Below, piece by piece: positions 8,710 to 16,978 of a stretch of 64,000 bases of DNA. How positions within the stretch are numbered: position 1 is the stretch's first letter; each line of letters starts with the position of its first letter. The position numbers were made by a program, and so were the translations under genes. Source of the DNA: JAOSJT01 sp035362335 (GTDB taxonomy: Bacteria > Bacteroidota > Ignavibacteria > SZUA-365); contig DAOSDL010000020.1 of assembly GCA_035362335.1 (NCBI GenBank), positions 1 through 64,000 on the forward strand, read 5' to 3'. The notes under the pieces are model-generated. The model was not told where the DNA came from. It ran no database searches and worked only from the letters and a program-made list of their open reading frames with translations.

Positions 8710-9450
8710 ATGGGTCAGCAATCTTTGTTGCGAAACGCCCGGGTCCCCGCGATCTGTCCCAAGTGTCACGCCCCCGCGTTATATCGCTCACACAGCACCT
8801 CCCGCCTCGACAATATTCGACGGAATTTTTCCCCGAAGCGGAAATTCCGTTGCCATACTTGCGATTGGCGCGGATGGTTGGACGAGTCGCAACTCTCGTA
8901 CCCGAGTGTCTCCATTTTCACGAGCGTCACAGCGGTGGCGGGCGAGGACGTGGACATTCCGTCGATTCGGCTCGAAGAGGAAGGAGCCGCGGCGGACCGG
9001 TATCGTATCATCACACTCGAACGCGAACCGGCGAACTCGGCGGAGGCGATGAAAGAGGATGCGACTTCGGACGAGGCGCCACCAACCGAGGAGAGCACCG
9101 GGCATGCGCCCACGGCTGCCGTGGAATCCGGCCCGCAATCCGTGGCCACAGAGCCATCGGCGAACGCTCGGCGGTCGCCTGTGGCAGCGGGCAACGGCGC
9201 GGACGAGGAATTGCGTCCGCCTGAAGACATGCTGACGGATATGCCGCGTCCGATATCGGAAAAGGTGGGGACGCGCTTCCACCACCACTCGCGCAACACC
9301 AATGTGGCCTGTCCCGGCTGCGGCGAGTACTACCTGTTTCGCTCGCGCACGCGCAGCCTGTCGGAATTTCTTCGAAGAAAACTCACGAACAAACGCCCCT
9401 ACCGCTGCCAGAAATGCGGCTGGCGGGGATGGATACGCAAACGACATTAA
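8710..9450 (+). CDS. Protein with two zinc ribbons joined by a disordered acidic linker
   Basis: 246 aa. Two homologous Cys4 zinc-ribbon modules sit at the two ends. The first (residues ~16-62) has CPKCHAPALYRSHS and CHTCDWRGWLDES. The second (~200-245) has CPGCGEYYLFRSRTRS and CQKCGWRGWIRKR. Each has CxxC pairs about 30 residues apart and a basic insert (NIRRNFSPKRKFR; EFLRRKLTNKRPYR). Between them lies ~135 residues rich in E, A, S, T and P without predicted structure. The symmetry suggests an internal duplication. Zinc ribbons of this kind usually bind nucleic acid or protein; no function is known. No clear ribosome site precedes the ATG. It is divergent from the ECF sigma gene and followed at 36 bp by an Rrf2 regulator. 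Confidence 0.8.
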   Translation: MGQQSLLRNARVPAICPKCHAPALYRSHSTSRLDNIRRNFSPKRKFRCHTCDWRGWLDESQLSYPSVSIFTSVTAVAGEDVDIPSIRLEEEGAAADRYRIITLEREPANSAEAMKEDATSDEAPPTEESTGHAPTAAVESGPQSVATEPSANARRSPVAAGNGADEELRPPEDMLTDMPRPISEKVGTRFHHHSRNTNVACPGCGEYYLFRSRTRSLSEFLRRKLTNKRPYRCQKCGWRGWIRKRH

Positions 9451-9486
9451 CCACACGTTCACTCACATCAGCAACGGATCACTTCC

Positions 9487-9948
9487 ATGCAAATCTCCAA
9501 ATCCGCCGGCTATGCGGTTCACGGCCTCGGCTATCTCGTCACTCGGGGCGCCAAGGGTCCCGTGCAAATCTCCGAAATCGCCGACGATCAGGATGTTTCC
9601 AAAACCTATCTCGCGAAGATCTTCCAGCAGCTCTCCACCGCGCGCATCGTGGTCGGTCATCGCGGTGTGACGGGTGGGTACATTCTTTCCCGTCCGGCGG
9701 AAGAAATCACGCTCATTGACATCATCGAGGCGGTGGACGGCCCGGTGATGCGCAAGCACTGCTGCCTCGGCATGTTTTCCTGCCCGATCAAGACCAAGTG
9801 TTTTGTGCTCGAGTCCTTCAGTGCGGCCAATGAGCTGTTTGTGAACTACCTGCAGGCCATTTCCCTCGCCGATGTTGTGGATCGCATGGGCAAGGCCGAC
9901 GCACCCTTCCTGGCGCATCCGCCCAAGCGGAAGACCCGCAAGAAGTAA
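9487..9948 (+). CDS. Rrf2-family transcription regulator, IscR-like iron-sulfur ligands
   Basis: 153 aa. The N-terminal winged helix (MQISKSAGYAVHGLGYL, then ISEIADDQDVSKTYLAKIFQ and GVTGGYILSRP) is typical of Rrf2. The ligand segment HCCLGMFSCPIKTKC holds C-x5-C-x5-C, the spacing that binds the [2Fe-2S] cluster in IscR. It may therefore sense iron-sulfur status or redox. The C-terminus is lysine-rich (KRKTRKK). It sits alone between the zinc-ribbon gene and tgt, not in the SUF operon, which has its own Rrf2 gene at 23427. Targets cannot be told from the sequence. Confidence 0.9.
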   Translation: MQISKSAGYAVHGLGYLVTRGAKGPVQISEIADDQDVSKTYLAKIFQQLSTARIVVGHRGVTGGYILSRPAEEITLIDIIEAVDGPVMRKHCCLGMFSCPIKTKCFVLESFSAANELFVNYLQAISLADVVDRMGKADAPFLAHPPKRKTRKK

Positions 9949-10004
9949 CCGTTCCCTTCACGCAGCACAGACGGCCGTGGCTCCCGCCACGGCAAGGGGT
10001 GGTT

Positions 10005-11156
10005 TTGCAATTTTCGCTTGAACATACCGACGCCTCCACCAAGGCGCGGGCGGGACGCTTCCGCACCGACCATGGCGAGGTCGCCACGCCAATTTTCATG
10101 CCCGTGGGTACGCAGGGCACAGTCAAGGCCGTGGAGCAGCGCGAACTCGAAGAAATCGACGCGCGCATCATTCTCGCCAATACCTACCATCTGGCGCTGC
10201 GTCCAGGAACCGACCTGCTCGAGGCGGCCGGAGGGCTGCATCGCTTCATGAACTGGCAGCGACCGATACTCACCGACAGCGGCGGCTATCAGGTGTTTTC
10301 GCTCTCGGAGTTGCGGCGCATCGAGGCCGACGGCGTCACCTTTCAATCGCATATCGACGGATCCTACCATCGCTTCACACCCGAGCGGGTGATCGACATT
10401 CAGCGCAGCATCGGTTCGGACATCATGATGATACTCGACGAATGTCCGCCCGCCGACTGCGGCTACGAATACGCGCGGCGCAGCGGCGAGCTGACATTAC
10501 GCTGGGCCGCGCAGGCGCGCGAGCATCTGGACAGGACCGCTCCGCGGTACGGGCACGCGCAGTACGCCTTCGGTATTGTGCAGGGCAATGTGTTCGAGGA
10601 TCTGCGCATCGCCAGCGCGCGCGGCTTGATGGACATCGGCTTCGACGGCTACGCCATCGGCGGCCTGGCCGTGGGCGAGCCCGCCGAGGTCATGTATGCC
10701 GTGACCGATTACACCACCGACGTGCTGCCCGCCGACCGGCCGCGCTATCTGATGGGCGTGGGTACGCCGCTGAACATCGTGGAGTCCATCGCGCGTGGCA
10801 TCGATATGTTCGACTGCGTCATGCCCACACGCAACGGGCGCAACGCCATGGTGTTCACCAAGGACGGGCCGTTGACCATCAAGAAGGAGCGCTTTCTGCG
10901 GGAGTTCGTCCCTATCGAAGCGGACTGCGGCTGCTATGCCTGCCGCACCTTCACGCGTGCCTACGTGAGCAATCTTTTCCGCACGAGTGAAATTCTGGGC
11001 TTGCAGCTCGCCTCGCTGCACAATCTCGCGTTCTATCTGCAATTGACGCGGGATGCCCGAAATGCTATCTTACAAGATTGCTACGCTTCCTGGAAGGAGG
11101 CGTTTGTCCGACGCTACACCGCGGGGCACACCGCGCAAGTGGCCAACAACCAATGA
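10005..11156 (+). CDS. tgt: Queuine tRNA-ribosyltransferase
   Basis: 383 aa. Exchanges guanine-34 of GUN-anticodon tRNAs for the queuosine precursor. I place the start at the TTG at 10005: AAGGGG lies 5 nt upstream, and the resulting MQFSLEHTD matches the start of known Tgt proteins (MKFEL...). A GTG at 9999 overlaps that ribosome site. Key features are DSGGYQVFSL (base-pocket Asp), GGLAVGEP, the nucleophile-loop region GIDMFDCVMPTRNGRNA, and the zinc site CGCYACRTFTRAY with a downstream SLHNL histidine. yajC follows 16 bp after the stop, the same tgt-yajC order as in many bacteria. Confidence 0.96.
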   Translation: MQFSLEHTDASTKARAGRFRTDHGEVATPIFMPVGTQGTVKAVEQRELEEIDARIILANTYHLALRPGTDLLEAAGGLHRFMNWQRPILTDSGGYQVFSLSELRRIEADGVTFQSHIDGSYHRFTPERVIDIQRSIGSDIMMILDECPPADCGYEYARRSGELTLRWAAQAREHLDRTAPRYGHAQYAFGIVQGNVFEDLRIASARGLMDIGFDGYAIGGLAVGEPAEVMYAVTDYTTDVLPADRPRYLMGVGTPLNIVESIARGIDMFDCVMPTRNGRNAMVFTKDGPLTIKKERFLREFVPIEADCGCYACRTFTRAYVSNLFRTSEILGLQLASLHNLAFYLQLTRDARNAILQDCYASWKEAFVRRYTAGHTAQVANNQ

Positions 11157-11172
11157 AGTCAGGAGTGTTACG

Positions 11173-11499
11173 GTGATCGACATGTTGCTCGCGTTCGCCC
11201 CTCCCGCCGAAGGCGGCGGTGGCGGCCAATCCATGGTCAGTACGCTGATCTTTTTCGCGCTGATTTTCGTCGTGTTCTATTTCATGATCCTGCGTCCGCA
11301 GCAGAAGCGTGCGAAGGAACGCCAGTCCATGCTCGACTCCGTGAAGAAAGGCGACCGCGTGGTGACTTCGGGCGGCTTGCACGGCAAGGTTGTGAATGTG
11401 GACGATAAAACGGTGCTGCTCGATGTGGGCGACAACATGAAGCTCAAATTCGAGCGTTCCGCCATCGGCACCATCACCCGCGAGGGCTCGGGCGAATAG
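11173..11499 (+). CDS. yajC: Preprotein translocase subunit YajC
   Basis: 108 aa. The GTG at 11173 with AGGAG 7 nt upstream gives the right length; an in-frame ATG at 11053 lies inside tgt. One transmembrane helix (STLIFFALIFVVFYFMIL) is followed by the family signature RPQQKRAKERQ and a small beta domain (GDRVVTSGGLHGKV, VLLDVGDNMKLKFERSAIG). YajC associates with SecDF and the SecYEG translocon in the inner membrane. secDF is not in this window; ribBA follows at 15 bp. Confidence 0.95.
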   Translation: MIDMLLAFAPPAEGGGGGQSMVSTLIFFALIFVVFYFMILRPQQKRAKERQSMLDSVKKGDRVVTSGGLHGKVVNVDDKTVLLDVGDNMKLKFERSAIGTITREGSGE

Positions 11500-11514
11500 C
11501 ACGGGATAAGTACC

Positions 11515-12729
11515 ATGGCGTATCAATTCAACACCATCGACGAGGCGCTCGAGGCCTTGCGGGCCGGCGAGGTTCTCATCGTGGTTGATGACGAGGATCG
11601 CGAGAACGAAGGCGACTTCGTCTGTGCCGCCGAGAAAATCACACCCGAGATCGTCAATTTCATGGTGAGCCAGGGTCGAGGCATGGTGTGTGTGCCGTTG
11701 ACCGAGGAGCGCATGAACGAATTGCGTCTCGGCATGATGGTCGATGGCAACACCGCGTTGCACGGCACGAATTTCACCGTGACCGTGGACTACATTCACG
11801 GCACCACCACGGGTATTTCGGCTTCCGACCGTGCCGCCACCATCCGCGCATTGGCCGATCCCGGCACACTGCCCACCGATCTCGCGCGGCCGGGCCATAT
11901 TTTTCCACTCAAGGCCGTACCCGGTGGCGTGCTGCGTCGCGCGGGACACACCGAGGCGCTGGTGGATCTCACGCGCATGGCGGGTCTACAACCCGTGGGT
12001 GTGCTTTGCGAGATTCTCAAAGAAGACGGCACCATGGCGCGCACGCCCGAGTTGATGGACATGGCCGAGCGCTACAAGCTCAAGATCATCGCCGTCAATC
12101 AGCTCATCGAGTATCGCGTTAAAAAGGAAAAGCTGGTCAAGCGCGAAATCATCACCAAGTTGCCCACGCGCTACGGTGAGTTCGATCTGCATCTCTACAC
12201 CAACGTGCTCGACAACAAAGAGCATCTCGCGATGGTGAAGGGCACGATCAACGATGGCGAACCGGTACTGGTGCGCGTACACTCGGAATGCCTCACAGGC
12301 GACACTTTCGGCTCGCTGCGCTGCGACTGCAAGGATCAGCTCAATGCGGCGATGATGCAAATCGAACGCGAGGGCTGCGGTGTGATGCTGTACATGCGGC
12401 AGGAAGGTCGCGGCATTGGCCTGGCGAACAAGTTGCGCGCCTACAATCTGCAGGACGCCGGTTTTGATACGGTGCAGGCCAATCTCGAACTCGGCTTCCG
12501 CGACGATTTGCGTGACTACGGCATCGGCGCGCAAATTCTCGCCGATTTGGGCGTGACGAAAATGCGGTTGCTCACTAACAATCCCAAGAAAATCGTGGGA
12601 TTGAAAAGCTACGGCCTCGAGGTCGTCGAACGCGTTCCCATCGAAAGCATGCCCAACGAAGTGAACGAGTACTACCTCAAGACGAAGCGCGATAAAATGG
12701 GGCATCTCATCCTGCATCAACACGGCTGA
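11515..12729 (+). CDS. ribBA: Bifunctional 3,4-dihydroxy-2-butanone-4-phosphate synthase / GTP cyclohydrolase II
   Basis: 404 aa, standard for the fused enzyme. The RibB half (1-~205) carries DDEDRENEGDF with the acidic metal/substrate residues, and HGTTTGISASDRA. The RibA half (~206-404) carries the zinc ligands in CLTGDTFGSLRCDC and the catalytic RQEGRGIGL loop, ending TNNPKKIVGL. The two halves supply both committed precursors of riboflavin from ribulose-5-phosphate and GTP. All key residues are present. No FMN riboswitch is visible, since the gene follows yajC at 15 bp. Confidence 0.97.
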   Translation: MAYQFNTIDEALEALRAGEVLIVVDDEDRENEGDFVCAAEKITPEIVNFMVSQGRGMVCVPLTEERMNELRLGMMVDGNTALHGTNFTVTVDYIHGTTTGISASDRAATIRALADPGTLPTDLARPGHIFPLKAVPGGVLRRAGHTEALVDLTRMAGLQPVGVLCEILKEDGTMARTPELMDMAERYKLKIIAVNQLIEYRVKKEKLVKREIITKLPTRYGEFDLHLYTNVLDNKEHLAMVKGTINDGEPVLVRVHSECLTGDTFGSLRCDCKDQLNAAMMQIEREGCGVMLYMRQEGRGIGLANKLRAYNLQDAGFDTVQANLELGFRDDLRDYGIGAQILADLGVTKMRLLTNNPKKIVGLKSYGLEVVERVPIESMPNEVNEYYLKTKRDKMGHLILHQHG

Positions 12730-12794
12730 GCGGCACCGCCACGCAAGGACAGGTTCGGATGGCCGGGTGATTCCGCGTTTTTCGCGCGGATTGC

Positions 12795-12823
12795 TTGACT
12801 TTCATGCCGCGCAGAGCTATATT
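12795..12823 (+). promoter_or_regulatory. Sigma-70-type promoter upstream of greA
   Basis: TTGACT (12795-12800) and TATATT (12818-12823) are separated by exactly 17 bp. The predicted start is near 12830, only ~5 nt before a terminator-like hairpin and ~82 nt before the greA start codon. Confidence 0.75.
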
Positions 12824-12834
12824 GGTTGTGTCAT

Positions 12835-12875
12835 AGCCAGAATTCCCACCCGGAATGCTGGCTACTTTTTTATTT
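12835..12875 (+). terminator. Terminator-like hairpin between the greA promoter and greA
   Basis: AGCCAG (12835-12840) pairs with CTGGCT (12858-12863), and ATTCC (12842-12846) with GGAAT (12852-12856), across one A/G mismatch, with a CACCC loop. Six T residues follow at 12866-12871. It could end ribBA transcription, but the promoter at 12795 lies before it, so greA transcripts from that promoter must pass it. This recalls the greA leader (GraL) of E. coli. Confidence 0.75.
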
Positions 12876-12911
12876 CGTTTTGATCCGTTTCCATAAGCAT
12901 CGGAGTCCGAC

Positions 12912-13388
12912 GTGCAATCTCAAGGAACAGTATACCTGACGCGCGAGCGCATGCTCGAGCTGGAAAAAGAACTGCAGGAAATGAAGTCCAAGGGCCGTGC
13001 GGAGATTGCCGGAAAAATCGCCGAGGCGCGTTCGCACGGCGACTTGAGCGAGAATGCCGAGTACGACGCCGCCAAGGAGGAGCAGGGTCTGTTCGAGTTG
13101 CGCATCAGCAAAATGGAGGAAATGCTCTCCCGCGCGCGCATCATCGAAAAGTCCGACCTGCCCACCGATGCGGCCTACATTCTCTCCGATGTCACCCTCG
13201 AGGATCTCAAGCATGGCGGCACGGTGACGTACAAGCTGGTGTCGCAGGAGGAAGCGGATTTCGAGCAGAACAAGATTTCCGTGACTTCGCCCATCGGCAA
13301 GTCGCTGCTGCGCAAAAAAGTCGGTGAGGAAGTTCAGGTCAAGGTGCCCGCGGGCGAATTGCATTACCGCATCATCGCCATTTCCTGA
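12912..13388 (+). CDS. greA: Transcription elongation factor GreA
   Basis: 158 aa, full length. Starts at GTG 12912 with GGAG 6 nt upstream. The N-terminal coiled coil (VYLTRERMLELEKELQEMKS) carries the tip motif region GDLSENAEYDAAKEEQ, whose acidic residues enter the RNA polymerase channel to stimulate transcript cleavage. The C-terminal FKBP-like domain ends SPIGKSLLRKKVGEEV and VKVPAGELHYRI. It rescues backtracked RNA polymerase. It is preceded by its own promoter and a leader hairpin and followed by a strong terminator. Confidence 0.97.
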   Translation: MQSQGTVYLTRERMLELEKELQEMKSKGRAEIAGKIAEARSHGDLSENAEYDAAKEEQGLFELRISKMEEMLSRARIIEKSDLPTDAAYILSDVTLEDLKHGGTVTYKLVSQEEADFEQNKISVTSPIGKSLLRKKVGEEVQVKVPAGELHYRIIAIS

Positions 13389-13406
13389 TCGCCGTTTCGA
13401 TTGTGC

Positions 13407-13447
13407 ACGCGCATCCATCCTCGCGGGTGGATGCGCGTTGCTTTTCC
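13407..13447 (+). terminator. Rho-independent terminator of greA
   Basis: An 11-bp perfect stem (13407-13417 with 13428-13438) can be extended by CC/GG inside a 10-nt loop, and is followed by a T-rich tract (TTGCTTTTCC). It lies 19 bp after the greA stop codon. Confidence 0.85.
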
Positions 13448-13450
13448 TGC

Positions 13451-13872
13451 TTTCGCCATTGCGGCACCCGAGACACGGGAAGAAATCACAATTTTCCCCT
13501 CCCTGAGAAAAGCTCATTGAATCGCGAAACGGGACAACGCCCTCTCGTCAGGTTGCGTCTCCGCTTCTTTGCGACGTTGCGTTCCATTCTCCTGAAGTCG
13601 AAAGGGAATGCAACGCAAAGACGCCAGGGTGCAATGACGCGAAAAGGGCTATTCTCCAGAACGCTGTCGTTTCGTGAAATGAACACCTCCGGCCTGAATT
13701 CTCCATTGCAGCACCCGAATCACAAGCGGAATCCACGTAAGTCATTGAAAACAAAGACTCACATTTGCAATCCCAACAAACATGGCGAAATCAGGAAAAA
13801 AAACCGTGTAGCCGAAGCCACCCGGTTTGTCATCAATGCTTGGCCGTTTACTTGCCGACGGGATAATCCGGC
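13451..13872. repeat. 422-bp direct repeat, copy 1 (carries a copy of the S9 peptidase 3' end)
   Basis: Aligns without gaps to 14551-14972, exactly 1100 bp downstream, with about 57 mismatches by my count (~86% identity). The last 25 bp (13848-13872) duplicate the end of the S9 peptidase gene (codons for PDYPVGK and the stop on the minus strand), and 13796-13828 duplicate its terminator with one stem mismatch. The copy has no intact gene; short frames in it are paralogous to short frames in copy 2 but are not convincing proteins. Confidence 0.9.
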
Positions 13873-13873
13873 C

Positions 13874-13921
13874 GAATTCGCCGTTGCAGCACCCAAATCA
13901 CCAGCGGAATCCCCGTAAGTC
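13874..13921. repeat. Third, partial copy of a 48-bp piece of the 422-bp repeat
   Basis: This stretch matches 13696-13743 at 43 of 48 positions, and the corresponding part of copy 2 at 14796-14843. Similarity becomes loose beyond 13921. On the minus strand it reads through in frame into the duplicated PDYPVGK end, giving LTGIPLVIWVLQRRIR, which looks like the tail of a lost membrane protein (inference). Confidence 0.75.
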
Positions 13922-14001
13922 GTAAAAAATGAGTCAATTTGAAGCATGACGAAGTCGGGAGTATCGGCGCGGGATACTCGCTTCTTGTCCCGGATTTGGG
14001 C

Positions 14002-14531
14002 TTGGCTATTCACTGAATATCACGCCCTGAGCGGAAGGCGGAGCTGGCGGAGGGGATTTGGCTATTCAGTGAATATGCGAGCTGATGCCGCTGGCGAGGG
14101 TCGAGGTCCCGGGCTTGGCTATTCAGTGAATATGCCAGCCGATGCCGCTGGCGAGGGCCGAGGTCCGGGGCTTGGCTATTCAGTGAATCTGCCAGCCGAT
14201 GCCGCTGGCGAGGGTCGAGGTCCCGGACTTGGCTATTCAGTGAATATACCAGCTGATGCCGCTGGCGAGGGTCGAGGTCCGGGGCTTGGCTATTCAGTGA
14301 ACAACCCACGCCCTGAGCGGAAGGGGGAGCGGGCAGCGGGGATTTGGCTATTCAGTGAATCTGCCAACTGATGCCGCTGGTGAGGGTCGAGGTCCCGGAC
14401 TTGGCTATTCAGTGAATATGCCAGCTGATGCCGCTGGCGAGGGTCGAGGTCCCGGGCTTGGCTATTCAGTGAACAACCCACGCCCTGAGCAGAAGGCGGA
14501 GCGGGCGGCGGGGATTTGGCTATTCACTGAA
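14002..14531. repeat. Tandem array of ten ~57-bp units with a palindromic core
   Basis: The core TTGGCTATTCAGTGAA starts at 14002, 14058, 14115, 14172, 14229, 14286, 14344, 14401, 14458 and 14516 (periods 56-58 bp). Each core holds the odd palindrome ATTCAGTGAAT; the first and last copies carry its reverse complement, ATTCACTGAAT. Two spacer types alternate in the order B-A-A-A-A-B-A-A-B. Spacer A (six copies) contains GCCAGC...GCTGGC, a second inverted repeat; spacer B (three copies) contains CACGCCCTGAGC. The array lies between the two 422-bp direct repeats. Frames open through it because 57 is a multiple of three, but nothing suggests real protein. Confidence 0.95.
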
Positions 14532-14550
14532 TATGTCTGACCGGACCTGA

Positions 14551-14972
14551 TTTCACCATTGCGGTACCCGAGACATGGGAAGGAAGCACAATTTCCTCCC
14601 CACTGCGGAAGGCTCGCTGAATCGCGAAACGAGACAGTACCCTCTCGTCACGCTGCGTCTCTGCCTCTCTGCGACTTTGCGTTCCATTCTTCTGAAGTCG
14701 GAAGCGAATGTAACGGAAAGGCGCCATGGTGTAAAGCCGCAACAATGGCTATTCTCTCGAACCCAGTCGCTTCGTGAAATGCACACCTCCGGCCTGCATT
14801 CGCCATTGCAGCACCCACATCACAAATGGAATCCCCGTAAGTCATTGAAAACAAAGACTCACATCTGCAATCCCAGCTAGCATGGCGAAATCAGGAAAAA
14901 AAACCGGGTAGCCGAAGCCACCCGGTTTGTCATCAGTGCTTGCCCGTTTACTTGCCGACGGGATAATCCGGC
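14551..14972. repeat. 422-bp direct repeat, copy 2 (overlaps the S9 peptidase 3' end)
   Basis: Second copy of the repeat at 13451-13872. Its right end covers the last 25 bp of the S9 peptidase gene and that gene's intact terminator. Since the gene ends naturally here, copy 2 is more likely the source and copy 1 the duplicate (inference). Confidence 0.9.
14896..14928 (-). terminator. Rho-independent terminator of the S9 peptidase gene
   Basis: On the minus strand a 9-bp stem (14920-14928 with 14901-14909) continues inward through a G-T pair and GC to a TTCG tetraloop, then eight T residues follow. A damaged duplicate lies at 13796-13828. Confidence 0.9.
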
Positions 14973-16978
14973 AGGGCGGGGGGCATTTCCTTGCCGCTTC
15001 CTTTCAGATAGGTTTCGAACCAGTCCATGGTGCGCACAAGGTAATCCAGGCGCGAGGTGTTGCGGCGGTTGCCGTGTCCTTCGCCGGGATACCACACCAG
15101 ACGCACCGGCGCCTTGCCGTGCATTTTCAAGGCGCGGTACAGTTCGAGACTCTGGCTCGGATGCACGCGGGGATCCTCGGTGCCGTGCAGGATGAGCGTG
15201 GGCGTGGTGCTGCCCTGCGCCCATTTCACCGGACTGCGATCATACACTTTGGCGAAATCCTCGTGCGTCCAGATGCCCCAATGCACATGGTAATCCTCCC
15301 AGGGGATGTCGGTGGTGTTGCGCTTGGAAATCTGATTGGACACGCCCACGAAGGACACTGCCGCCGCAAAACGCTTGCTATGCCGCGTGGCTCCCCAGGA
15401 GGCGAAGTAGCCACCGTAGGAGCCGCCGCCGATGCCCACACGTTTCGGATCGATCAATCCCATGTCATCGAGACGGTCGATGCCGTCGAGCACATCGGTG
15501 AATTCCTTGCCCGCAAGATCGCCGAGACCCATTTTCGCGTACTCCACACCACGGCCGGTGCTGGCGCGATAATTCGGCATGAACACCGCGAAGCCGCGCG
15601 CGGCAGCCACCTGGCCCCAGTTGCCGTAATTGGTCACCCAGCCGTTCTGATAGGCGGATTCGGGGCCGCCATGAATATCCACGATCAACGGATAACGCGT
15701 GCCCTGCTTGTAGTCCAGCGGATAAATGAGCACACCGGTGATGCGCAGGCCGTCCTTGGCCTTGTATTCGAAGCGCTCCTGACGAGCGAGACGTACGTTG
15801 GCCAGCCACGGATTGAGCGTGGTGACGCGGCGCGGCGCGGCGCCATCGAACAGATACAATTCGCGCGGATGCTGTGGTGTGGATGCGGCGAAGGCAAACA
15901 GACCTTTCTCCACCGAGAACGACGAGAACACCAGCGTGCCCGGCGCAATCGGGGCCGCGAGAAGCTTGCCGTTGAGATCGACTTCGCGCAGCGCAATGTC
16001 CACACCCTCCTCGGCGGCGAAGTACAGCGTGCCGGCATCCTTCCAGGCGATGTCCACGACCGTGCCCTCGTAGCCGGCGTGCAGATTGCGCAGTTGTGCG
16101 AAGGGCTTGGGCGAGCGCACATCCACCACGAAGACGCTGCCTTCCTTGCTGTCCCACACAGCCACAGCCGAAATGAAGGCCAGTTTCGCGCCGTCGGGAC
16201 TGAACGCCAGTTTGCCCAATTTGCCGGGATTGTCCACCAGCGGTGTGAGTACGCCGCTGCGCGCATCGATGAGGTGAATGCGCTTGAACATGTAGGACTG
16301 ATCCACCGTGTTCATCGGTGCCACGGCCGCAGCCAGCGTGTTGCCATCGGGGCTCCATTCGATATCGAACACCGACACATCCTTCGTGAGCTGACGGGCG
16401 ACGCTTTCGCCCAAGGTCAGCACGTACACATTGGCGTGCGGATTCAGCTCCTCGTACACCTGCGCGTCGAAGCCCTTGCGTTTCCACTCGGTCACGGCTG
16501 CGTCGCCGGGTGTCGTGGCGATGTAGGCAATGCCGCGGCCGTCGGGCGACAGTGCGTAATCGCTGATGCCCGTTGCGCTGCGCGTCACCGCTTCGGGCTC
16601 GCCGCCATCGAGGCGCATGCGATGCACCTGCGCGGGTCCGCTCCCGTCCAGCAGCGCCATGAAGTACATTATCGAGCCGTCGGGCGACCACGACAGGGAG
16701 TACAGCGCGCGCTTCGGTCCGAGGTACATGCGGCTCGCGCCCGCCTGCACGTCGTACACGTGCAGCTCGCGGTAATCCGGACCGGCCGCATCCGTGAAGG
16801 GACGCGGAGCGAACACCGTGTAGGCCACATGCCGTCCGTCGGGCGACACTGCGGTCTCGACCGCCTGGCGAATGTCGAACAGGTTGCGCGTGTCGAGCAC
16901 CGAGCTTTGCGCGGCGAGGGGCGCCAACAGCGCGAGGTGAAGAAGAAGGAGCAGAATGGAACTTCGTCGTACGTGCAT
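14948..16978 (-). CDS. S9 prolyl-oligopeptidase-family peptidase, exported
   Basis: 676 aa. The ATG at 16978 has AGGAG 6 nt upstream and opens a signal peptide (MHVRRSSILLLLLHLALLAP then LAAQ). Residues ~30-400 form a PD40-type beta-propeller (AVSPDGRHVAYTVF, LSWSPDGSIMYF, LAFSPDGAKLAFIS). Residues ~420-676 are the alpha/beta hydrolase domain with the full triad: Ser ~519 in GGGSYGGYFASWG, Asp ~600 in HGTEDPRVHPSQS, His ~632 in PGEGHGNR. This is the architecture of dipeptidyl/acylaminoacyl peptidases (S9C), probably periplasmic, releasing dipeptides or acyl-amino acids. It is divergent from sufB. Its last codons lie inside the 422-bp repeat. Confidence 0.92.
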   Translation of the reverse strand: MHVRRSSILLLLLHLALLAPLAAQSSVLDTRNLFDIRQAVETAVSPDGRHVAYTVFAPRPFTDAAGPDYRELHVYDVQAGASRMYLGPKRALYSLSWSPDGSIMYFMALLDGSGPAQVHRMRLDGGEPEAVTRSATGISDYALSPDGRGIAYIATTPGDAAVTEWKRKGFDAQVYEELNPHANVYVLTLGESVARQLTKDVSVFDIEWSPDGNTLAAAVAPMNTVDQSYMFKRIHLIDARSGVLTPLVDNPGKLGKLAFSPDGAKLAFISAVAVWDSKEGSVFVVDVRSPKPFAQLRNLHAGYEGTVVDIAWKDAGTLYFAAEEGVDIALREVDLNGKLLAAPIAPGTLVFSSFSVEKGLFAFAASTPQHPRELYLFDGAAPRRVTTLNPWLANVRLARQERFEYKAKDGLRITGVLIYPLDYKQGTRYPLIVDIHGGPESAYQNGWVTNYGNWGQVAAARGFAVFMPNYRASTGRGVEYAKMGLGDLAGKEFTDVLDGIDRLDDMGLIDPKRVGIGGGSYGGYFASWGATRHSKRFAAAVSFVGVSNQISKRNTTDIPWEDYHVHWGIWTHEDFAKVYDRSPVKWAQGSTTPTLILHGTEDPRVHPSQSLELYRALKMHGKAPVRLVWYPGEGHGNRRNTSRLDYLVRTMDWFETYLKGSGKEMPPALPDYPVGK

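Noticed and set aside
14002..14531. CRISPR array
   Set aside because: The units are regularly spaced, but the spacers fall into only two near-identical families, not unique sequences, and no cas genes are in the window.
13946..14540. Repeat proteins encoded in the 57-bp array on either strand
   Set aside because: The frames stay open only because the unit length is a multiple of three. They have no ribosome site, and both strands are equally open.
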